Position numbers and translations under genes: made by a program. The notes beneath the pieces are model-generated. The model ran no database searches, was not told the DNA's origin, and worked only from the letters and a program-made list of their open reading frames with translations. 12,078 nt of DNA from an uncultured Alphaproteobacteria bacterium (GTDB taxonomy: Bacteria > Pseudomonadota > Alphaproteobacteria > Caulobacterales > Aquidulcibacteraceae): positions 1 to 12,078 of the forward strand of contig CALBSY010000452.1 of assembly GCA_937967725.1 (NCBI GenBank), read 5' to 3'. Below, one piece after another: positions 7,002 to 12,078 of the stretch; position 1 is the stretch's first letter; each line of letters opens with the position of its first letter.

Positions 7002-7520
7002 CTACGGATCGTTCCAGGTGTGCGAGCCGGCATTGTTGCCTTCATTCGACTCGCCGTTGGTGTTGCTGGCGTCGGCCACATACTCGAACACGAACGACTG
7101 GCCCGACGGCCAAGTCATCTCGTTCCAGAACGGCAGGTTGTGGTTGTAGACATGGCCGGCCTGAATTGCCGGAACTTGCACCACCAGCCGGTTCGGGTAG
7201 GCCGGATTAGTGTACTGCGCCAGATATGCCGCCGGAATGTCGACGCAGCCGCCCGCTTGTCCCGGCCGATGGCAGTTCACCGTTACGATCGACGCTTGCG
7301 ACGCCGCCGCACCCGCGTTGCGCACCGATACGACGCCGTGCTCGATGCGCGATGGTATCGGGATGAGGTCCGGCGAAGCCGCAACAAGCCGGCCTGGCGC
7401 CGGGTGCGGCGTCACCGGTTGTGCTTGCGGCGTCTGGATTCTTGTCTGCGCTTGCGCCGCGTTCAAGCCGGCGCATGCTAACGCCGCCGCGATGAAGCCG
7501 GCATAAATAATTCGCATCAT
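7002..7520 (-). CDS. Small secreted CARDB-like (Ig-fold) protein
   Basis: A 172-residue protein with a clear N-terminal signal peptide (basic start MMRII, hydrophobic core to about residue 21, likely cleavage AQA-Q), a short Pro/Gln-rich linker, and one beta-sandwich-like domain. The C-terminal part runs FVFEYVADASNTNGESNEGNN, close to the CARDB signature in which a D-x-x-N turn precedes ESNEGNN. CARDB domains are Ig-like adhesion modules found outside the cytoplasm. Two cysteines (NCHRPGQAGGC) could form a disulfide. Two consecutive ATGs (7520 and 7517) follow GGGAGAGG; I chose the first. The partner is unknown. It lies 75 bases upstream of the dipeptidase gene on the same strand, so co-transcription is possible but not shown. 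Confidence 0.82.
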   Translation of the reverse strand: MMRIIYAGFIAAALACAGLNAAQAQTRIQTPQAQPVTPHPAPGRLVAASPDLIPIPSRIEHGVVSVRNAGAAASQASIVTVNCHRPGQAGGCVDIPAAYLAQYTNPAYPNRLVVQVPAIQAGHVYNHNLPFWNEMTWPSGQSFVFEYVADASNTNGESNEGNNAGSHTWNDP

Positions 7521-7576
7521 GGAGGCCTCTCCCGTCTGAGATGCCCCGCCCGACAACTCACATAGCGAGTATGCGG

Positions 7577-7600
7577 ACGGCGCGCCGTGACGGGTGTCAC
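7577..7600. promoter_or_regulatory. Adjacent palindromes upstream of the CARDB-like gene
   Basis: A perfect 12-base palindrome ACGGCGCGCCGT (7577-7588) runs into a second inverted repeat, GTGAC-GGGT-GTCAC (7587-7600). They lie about 57-80 bases upstream of the CARDB-like start, and the second overlaps the end of the 32-residue ORF. The placement suits an operator or the end of the small upstream gene. No T-run follows, and I cannot name a regulator. Confidence 0.35.
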
Positions 7601-7695
7601 GCGATCATCTGCGCCTGCGGCGAGGCTAGCACGGCAATCATGAAATACATGATCGTCACGAACACGAGAGCGAACAGATATTTTTGCGCCTTCAT
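7597..7695 (-). CDS. Predicted 32-residue single-helix membrane peptide
   Basis: On the minus strand, ATG 7693-7695 opens 32 codons ending at TGA 7597-7599. The peptide starts MKAQKY, has a continuous hydrophobic helix (about residues 6-24: LFALVFVTIMYFMIAVLA) and a short polar tail SPQAQMIA. The positive N-terminus followed by one membrane helix is typical of bacterial small membrane proteins. An upstream TTAGGTG could act as a weak ribosome site at about 9 bases. It fills a gap of about 230 bases that otherwise has no gene. I do not recognise a family; coding status rests on composition and placement only. Confidence 0.45.
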   Translation of the reverse strand: MKAQKYLFALVFVTIMYFMIAVLASPQAQMIA

Positions 7696-7712
7696 GCGCC
7701 GCACCTAAGCAG

Positions 7713-7750
7713 CGTCGCGCGCGAACGTACGTGACACATGGCACGCGACG
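7713..7750. other. Inverted repeat after the CoA-lyase gene
   Basis: CGTCGCG (7713-7719) and CGCGACG (7744-7750) form perfect 7-base arms around a 24-base loop that contains the palindrome ACGTACGT (7725-7732). It lies directly downstream of the minus-strand lyase stop (7755) and upstream of the small membrane ORF. It could be a transcript-end hairpin, but no T-run follows. GTGACAC at 7731-7737 is the reverse complement of GTGTCAC at 7594-7600, so the pair brackets the small ORF. Confidence 0.35.
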
Positions 7751-7754
7751 TCAG

Positions 7755-8807
7755 TTAGAAGCCGTACGCCTTCGCCATCTCCGGTTCTTTCGCCGCCACC
7801 AGCCGCGCCAGGTCAACGATCACCTTGGCCTGTTTCCAGGTCGCGTCGTCGAGCATCTTGCCGTCAACCAGCGCCACGCCTGTGCCGTCCGGCATCGCGT
7901 CGAGCATGCGCTTTGCCAGCTTTACTTCTTCCGCGTCGGGCGTGAACACACGTCTGGCGATGGCGATTTGAGAGGGGTGCAGCGTCCAGGCGCCGACGCA
8001 GCCCATCAAGTACGCATTGCGAAATTGCTGTTCACACGCGGCTTCGTCAGCGAAATCGCCGAACGGCCCGTACATCGGCTTGATCCCATGCATCACGCAC
8101 GCGTCGACCATGCGCGCGAATGTGTAGTGCCACAAATCCTGCTGTGCGCTTTCGCGCTTGGCTTCGCTCTCAACCTGATCGGAAATCACGCGATAACCGG
8201 GATGGCCGCCGCCGACACGCGTCGTCTTCATCTTGCGCGAGGCCGCCAGATCGGCCGGTCCCAGGCAAATCCCATGCATGCGCGGCGAGGAGCCGGCGAT
8301 CGCTTCTACGTTGGCGACGCCCTGCGCGGTTTCCAGAATGGCGTGCAGCAGGATCGGCTTCTTCACGCCGTGCTTGGCTTCGAGCAGCGCCAAGAGCTGA
8401 TCCATGTAATGGATGTCCCATGGCCCCTCGACCTTCGGAACCATGATGACGTCGAGCCGATTGCCGATCTCGCTCACCAATTGCGTCACATCATCCAGAT
8501 GCCACGGCGAATTGAGCGCATTGATGCGGCACCAATAGCCAACCCCAGCGCTTGCGAAATCGAAGCTCTTGCCCATCTCGATCGCACCCGCGCGCGCTGC
8601 GTCCTTTGCATCAGCCGGGATGGCGTCTTCGAGATTGGCCAGCACCACGTCCACCTGCTTGGCCATATCCGGCACACGCACGCGCAGCTTCTCGTTATGT
8701 GCCGGCACGAAGTGGATCATCCGTTCCAGCCGCAGGGGCAATTCACGAAAGGGCGCGGGCGCGCCGTTCGCCAGCGGCGCGAAGAAGTGGCGGGGAGGCT
8801 TGGTCAC
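7755..8807 (-). CDS. HpcH/HpaI aldolase/citrate-lyase family protein, malyl-CoA lyase-like
   Basis: A 350-residue Mg-dependent TIM-barrel C-C lyase of the CitE/malyl-CoA lyase group, which splits or forms 3-hydroxyacyl-CoA esters such as malyl-CoA or beta-methylmalyl-CoA. Key positions are visible: NLEDAIP (58-64), Arg94 in CRIN (CoA/carboxylate contact), VPK at 123-125, the Mg ligands Glu159 in ILETAQG and Asp186 in LGPADLA, then GPFGDFAD and HPSQIAIA, both typical of malyl-CoA lyases. The start is GTG 8805-8807, with AGGA about 10 bases upstream. The first ATG (Met30) is too late unless the N-terminal extension is untranslated. The exact acyl-CoA substrate cannot be told from sequence. It diverges from accA across a 147-base spacer, so the two may share control of CoA-ester metabolism. 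Confidence 0.88.
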   Translation of the reverse strand: MTKPPRHFFAPLANGAPAPFRELPLRLERMIHFVPAHNEKLRVRVPDMAKQVDVVLANLEDAIPADAKDAARAGAIEMGKSFDFASAGVGYWCRINALNSPWHLDDVTQLVSEIGNRLDVIMVPKVEGPWDIHYMDQLLALLEAKHGVKKPILLHAILETAQGVANVEAIAGSSPRMHGICLGPADLAASRKMKTTRVGGGHPGYRVISDQVESEAKRESAQQDLWHYTFARMVDACVMHGIKPMYGPFGDFADEAACEQQFRNAYLMGCVGAWTLHPSQIAIARRVFTPDAEEVKLAKRMLDAMPDGTGVALVDGKMLDDATWKQAKVIVDLARLVAAKEPEMAKAYGF

Positions 8808-8874
8808 GAGGCTTGGTCCTGTTCTGTTCGCATGCGCAGCATGGCCCGCGTCGGCGCCGGGCGCAATCCAGCTA

Positions 8875-8941
8875 TCCGGGGTGGGGCTTTACCTTGATGG
8901 AAGGTCCGGGGCGGGTATTGTCCGGCCCTTTCCGGGGCGGG
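8875..8941. promoter_or_regulatory. Three direct repeats TCCGGGGYGGG in the lyase/accA divergent spacer
   Basis: The 147 bases between the divergent lyase (start 8807) and accA (start 8955) contain TCCGGGGTGGG (8875-8885), TCCGGGGCGGG (8905-8915) and TCCGGGGCGGG (8931-8941). The starts are 30 and 26 bases apart, roughly three and two and a half helical turns. The copies differ at only one position. The last copy ends 13 bases before the accA start codon, so it could be an operator or lie in the 5' leader. No regulator is known to me for this motif, and no confident -35/-10 pair is visible. Confidence 0.45.
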
Positions 8942-8954
8942 TCAGAGCCGAGCT

Positions 8955-9935
8955 TTGCGCACTTATCTCGATTTCGAAAAATCGGTCGCCGAGATCGAGG
9001 CCAAGATCGAAGAATTGGCCGCGCTCGCGGAAGCTTCGGGCGCCGACGCCATCTCGCAGGGCGTCGAGCTTTCGCGTCTCAAGACGAAGGCCGAAAGCCA
9101 ACTCGCGACTATCTATTCCCGGCTCGACGCCTGGCAGAAAACGCAGGTGGCGCGTCATCCGGAGCGGCCGCGTTTCCGCGACTACATCGCGGCGCTGGTC
9201 ACGGACTTCATCGAACTCTCAGGCGACCGCACCTATGGCGAAGACGCAGCCATCCTCGGCGGCACGGGCAAGTTCCTCGGCCGTCCCGTCGTCGTGCTTG
9301 GCCACGAGAAGGGGCGCACCACGCAAGAGCGGCTGAAGCACAATTTCGGCATGGCCCGTCCCGAAGGGTACCGCAAAGCCGTCCGGCTCATGGATCTTGC
9401 CGACAAGTTTGCGCTGCCAGTAGTTAGCTTCGTCGATACTGCCGGCGCCTATCCTGGCATCGGCGCCGAAGAGCGCGGTCAAGCCGAAGCTATCGCACGG
9501 TCCACCGAGCGCTGCCTCGCTCTTGGCGTTCCCATGGTGGCCGTGATTACCGGCGAAGGCGGTTCGGGCGGCGCCATCGCCATTGCCGCCGCCAACAAGG
9601 TGCTGATGCTGCAGCACTCGATCTATTCGGTGATCAGCCCCGAAGGCGCGGCGTCGATTCTATGGAAAGACAGCGCACGCGCCAAGGATGCGGCCACTGC
9701 GATGAAGATTACGGCGCAAGATTTGATCGATCTCGGCGTGATCGACGACATCATCGAAGAACCAGTTGGCGGCGCGCACCGCGAGCCGGCCGCTGCAGTC
9801 GCCAAAGTTGGCGCCGCCATCGCCGCAGCGCTCGACGATCTTGGCAAACTCGACGCCAACGAACTGCGCGCGCAACGCCGCGACCGCTTCCTTGCCATCG
9901 GCCGCTTCGACGCGGAAAACGCGCCGAGCGTCTAG
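8955..9935 (+). CDS. accA: Acetyl-CoA carboxylase, carboxyltransferase subunit alpha
   Basis: AccA pairs with AccD to move the carboxyl group from carboxybiotin to acetyl-CoA, making malonyl-CoA for fatty-acid synthesis in the cytoplasm. The 326 residues match the family length (about 310-325). The N-terminus MRTYLDFEKSVAEIEAKI is typical, followed by the crotonase-fold carboxyltransferase domain: GHEKGRTTQERLKHNFGMAR (116-135), FVDTAGAYPGIGAEERGQ (159-176) and the oxyanion segment GEGGSGGAIAIAAAN (200-214). The start is TTG 8955-8957, the only start that gives the family N-terminus, since no in-frame ATG or GTG lies upstream before a stop. There is no strong Shine-Dalgarno, so weak initiation may limit expression. 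The stop TAG is 6 bases from the convergent acyl-CoA synthetase stop. Confidence 0.97.
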   Translation: MRTYLDFEKSVAEIEAKIEELAALAEASGADAISQGVELSRLKTKAESQLATIYSRLDAWQKTQVARHPERPRFRDYIAALVTDFIELSGDRTYGEDAAILGGTGKFLGRPVVVLGHEKGRTTQERLKHNFGMARPEGYRKAVRLMDLADKFALPVVSFVDTAGAYPGIGAEERGQAEAIARSTERCLALGVPMVAVITGEGGSGGAIAIAAANKVLMLQHSIYSVISPEGAASILWKDSARAKDAATAMKITAQDLIDLGVIDDIIEEPVGGAHREPAAAVAKVGAAIAAALDDLGKLDANELRAQRRDRFLAIGRFDAENAPSV

Positions 9936-9941
9936 CGGAGC

Positions 9942-11447
9942 TCAGGCGCTTCGTGCGCCTTGCTCACCCTGCCCGCGCAAAAGATGCTTCTGCACTTTGC
10001 CCGCGGCGGTGCGGGGAAAGTCCTGCACGAATACGATCTGCTTCGGCGTCTTGAAGCCGGCGAGATGGCCGCGGCAATACTGGATGAGTTCGCCCGCGCC
10101 TAGTGGCAGCGCTTCCGGTCGCAGCATGACAAACGCGCAGCCGGCTTCACCCCATTTATCGTCCGCCACGCCGATCACCGCCGCTTCCAGCACTGCGGGA
10201 TGACGCGCGAGCACATTCTCCACTTCGGCCGGATACACGTTCTCGCCGCCTGAAATGTACATCTCCTTGATTCGTCCGGCGACGTAATAGCAGCCGTCTC
10301 TGTCCCGTCGCCCGAGATCGCCGCTCTTCAGCCAGCCGTCGTCAGTGAAAGCTTTCGCGGTCTCCTCAGGCCTGTTCCAATAGCCCGGCGTCAGTCCCGG
10401 TCCTCGCATCCAAATCTCGCCGGTTTCGCCCTCCGCCACGTCGCGGCCATCGGCGCCCACAATGCGCACGTCGAGTAGCATTTGCGGCTTGCCGACTGAA
10501 CCGATCTTGCTCAGCGCGTCCTCGGGCGCCGCTACAAAGGCGGTCGGCCCCGTTTCGGTCATCCCGTAGCCGTTGCACACCAGTGCGCCTTTGGCGGCGA
10601 AGCGTTCGACCAGCACATCAGGCATGGGCGCACCGCCGCACCCCCAAGCGCGCACGGCCGAAAGATCGCTGCGCGCGAAGTCGGCATGCAGCGCCAGCTG
10701 CTGATACACAGTCGGCACGCCAAAAAACACATCGAGCTCGGCCATCATCGCCAGCGCGCGCGCCGCGTCGAAGCCCGGCAGCACCGTAACAGTGCCTCCC
10801 GCAATTAGCGTTGGTAGCGTCACCAATTGGATGCCCGCGGTGTGAAAGAGGGGCAGGAAGTTGAGCGTACGGTCGCCCGCGCGTACGCCGAACGCCTGCG
10901 TGACGTGAAACGCGTTCACCGCCGACATCTGGTAAGTCTGGATCACACCTTTCGGCGCGCCGGTTGTGCCGGATGTGTAGCTTAAGAACCAGACATCGTC
11001 GGCAGGCCACAGCGTATCGGTTCGCAGCGGCGGCGCGGCCGCCAACGCTTGCTCGTACTCCTCATCCAGTCCGAGCAACGAGACATGGGAAAGCGCGCGC
11101 GCCGTGTCCGCGTCCGTGTTGGCATAGACGACGAGTTTCGGATCGCAATCGCTCAAGACGGTCCGCAATTCCCCGGCCGGCGCGCGCCAGTTGAGCGGGG
11201 CCAGAATGGCGCGCAGCTTGGCGCAGGCGAACATGATCTCGAAAAACTCGATGCGATTGCGGCAGAGGATTGCGACCCGGTCGCCGCGCTCTACGCCGCG
11301 CACCGCCAACACGGCCGCCGCGCGCGCGCAGCGATCCTCAAGCTCCGCGTAGGTTATCTGACGTCCGCTCGGCGCATCGATAAGCGCGATACGCCGCGGC
11401 GTCATCGCCGCCCGCTTTGCGGTGATGTCGACCAAGCCGACACCCAT
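9942..11447 (-). CDS. AMP-dependent acyl-CoA synthetase (fatty-acid--CoA ligase family)
   Basis: A 501-residue ANL-superfamily adenylating enzyme that activates a carboxylic acid with ATP and joins it to CoA. All core motifs are intact: P-loop YTSGTTGAPKGV (157-168), FLPLFHTAG (197-205), NGYGMTETGPT (292-302), TGEIWMRGPGLTPGYW (342-357), SGDLG (375-379), the hinge GRIKEMYISGGENVYPAEVE (391-410) and the A10 motif PRTAAGKVQKHLLR with catalytic Lys484. The sequence resembles medium/long-chain fatty acyl or aromatic acid CoA ligases; the substrate cannot be fixed. There is no signal peptide, so it is cytoplasmic. The start at ATG 11447 is well supported by GGGAGGA 5-6 bases upstream. It lies 27 bases after the TetR-family gene on the same strand, so the two probably form an operon. 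Confidence 0.95.
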   Translation of the reverse strand: MGVGLVDITAKRAAMTPRRIALIDAPSGRQITYAELEDRCARAAAVLAVRGVERGDRVAILCRNRIEFFEIMFACAKLRAILAPLNWRAPAGELRTVLSDCDPKLVVYANTDADTARALSHVSLLGLDEEYEQALAAAPPLRTDTLWPADDVWFLSYTSGTTGAPKGVIQTYQMSAVNAFHVTQAFGVRAGDRTLNFLPLFHTAGIQLVTLPTLIAGGTVTVLPGFDAARALAMMAELDVFFGVPTVYQQLALHADFARSDLSAVRAWGCGGAPMPDVLVERFAAKGALVCNGYGMTETGPTAFVAAPEDALSKIGSVGKPQMLLDVRIVGADGRDVAEGETGEIWMRGPGLTPGYWNRPEETAKAFTDDGWLKSGDLGRRDRDGCYYVAGRIKEMYISGGENVYPAEVENVLARHPAVLEAAVIGVADDKWGEAGCAFVMLRPEALPLGAGELIQYCRGHLAGFKTPKQIVFVQDFPRTAAGKVQKHLLRGQGEQGARSA

Positions 11448-11474
11448 TGCTTCCTCCCAACGTAACGCGCGCTC

Positions 11475-12077
11475 TTACGACGCGTCGCCGTTCTTTTTCT
11501 TGGCCCGCGGCGCGAGCCCGTTGATCATCAAATCAGCGGCCGCTTCCGAAACCGCCGCCACATCCGCGTCGTCTTCCCAAACGCCATACTTCAAGCCGAG
11601 AAAAGTCGAAGCGCCCATTAGCGCCCACACGCGCACATCGTCGTCGCCTTGGCTGATCTCACCGCGCTTAGCCGCTTGCGCCAGCTGGGTGCGATAGGCG
11701 TCCGAAAACACGCGATAGTAAGCGCTGTACGCTTCCGGCGCGACGAACTGCGCTTCCATCACGACCCGGTAGAGTGATTTGTGCGTGCGCACGAATTCGA
11801 GATATGCGCGGATGCCGAGCCGCTCTGCTTCGAGCCTGTTCGGCGCGTCCTTCACCGCGTCCGCAAGCGCGTGGCGTGTGCGAACGCCCATGTCCGCCAC
11901 CAGCGCGCGGAACACTTCCTCTTTCGATTTGAAATAGACGTAGAAGGTGCCCAGCCCGACGCCGGCGCGTGTGGTGATGTGGCTGATCGCAGTCTCGTGA
12001 TAGCCGCGCGCGCCGAACTCTTCCGCCGCCGCATCTAGCAGCCGCCTGAGCGTGCGCCGGCCACGCGCTGTCTTAGG
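11475..12077 (-). CDS. TetR-family transcriptional regulator (start outside window)
   Basis: The minus-strand frame ending at TAA 11475-11477 stays open to the window edge, giving 200 residues and missing only the first few. The N-terminal helix-turn-helix is clear: LLDAAAEEFGARGYHETAISHITTRAGVGLGTFYVYFKSKEEVF in outline (positions 13-56 of the visible part), with the hallmark GTFYVYFKSKE. The C-terminal helical ligand domain has YLEFVRTHKSLYRVVMEAQFV, as in AcrR/FadR-like members, and ends in a lysine-rich tail. TetR proteins usually repress nearby genes until they bind a small ligand. Immediately upstream of an acyl-CoA ligase gene, an acyl-CoA or fatty acid is the likely effector (inference). 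The operator would lie to the right of the window. A shorter start at GTG 11915 would remove the HTH and is wrong. Confidence 0.93.
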   Translation of the reverse strand, partial: PKTARGRRTLRRLLDAAAEEFGARGYHETAISHITTRAGVGLGTFYVYFKSKEEVFRALVADMGVRTRHALADAVKDAPNRLEAERLGIRAYLEFVRTHKSLYRVVMEAQFVAPEAYSAYYRVFSDAYRTQLAQAAKRGEISQGDDDVRVWALMGASTFLGLKYGVWEDDADVAAVSEAAADLMINGLAPRAKKKNGDAS

Positions 12078-12078
12078 C

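Noticed and set aside
7731..8897. 388-codon open frame on the plus strand
   Set aside because: It lies opposite the malyl-CoA lyase-like gene, whose catalytic motifs are intact; the plus-strand product is rich in Arg and His with no domain pattern.
8552..9427. 291-codon plus-strand frame overlapping the accA start
   Set aside because: It is out of frame with accA, arginine-rich and low in complexity, and spans a divergent spacer. AccA motifs define the real frame.

Overview
The window looks like chromosomal DNA from a GC-rich alphaproteobacterium. The gene order rplT-pheS-pheT, the sequence style of L20, PheS and AccA, and the GC-rich codon use all fit that group. A Caulobacterales/Hyphomonadaceae-like lineage is my best guess, from memory and not tested. 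I see no mobile element, CRISPR array, tRNA or rRNA. Nearly everything is recognisable, so this is mostly ordinary core and near-core sequence with a few local oddities.

Layout. (1) Bases 1-4354, plus strand: the 3' part of rplT (ribosomal protein L20), a 143-base spacer packed with GC-rich hairpins, then pheS, a 141-residue protein resembling polymorphic-toxin immunity proteins, and pheT. The small gene sits between the two subunits of phenylalanyl-tRNA synthetase with 1- and 4-base overlaps, so the three are probably translationally coupled. pheT carries an in-frame TAA about one third of the way in. (2) Bases 4351-6926, minus strand: an exported M19 (renal-type) dipeptidase followed by a patatin-like lipoprotein, probably co-transcribed. 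(3) Bases 7002-7695, minus strand: a small secreted CARDB-like protein and, upstream of it, a probable 32-residue single-helix membrane peptide. (4) Bases 7755-9935: a malyl-CoA lyase/CitE-family enzyme (minus) diverges from accA (plus). Their shared 147-base spacer has three direct repeats, and both genes start with non-ATG codons. (5) Bases 9942-12077, minus strand: a TetR-family regulator, cut by the window edge, followed 27 bases later by an acyl-CoA synthetase.

How the genes relate. The first block is translation machinery. The right half (lyase, acetyl-CoA carboxylase alpha subunit, acyl-CoA ligase, TetR) is acyl-CoA metabolism, with the TetR gene a natural candidate regulator of the ligase. 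The middle block encodes proteins that act in the cell envelope or outside the cytoplasm.

The points most worth following are the broken pheT reading frame, the immunity-like gene embedded in the pheST operon with no visible toxin, the tandem mini-hairpin cluster before pheS, the triple repeat before accA, and the tiny membrane ORF. I found no convincing evidence of a wholly new multi-gene system.
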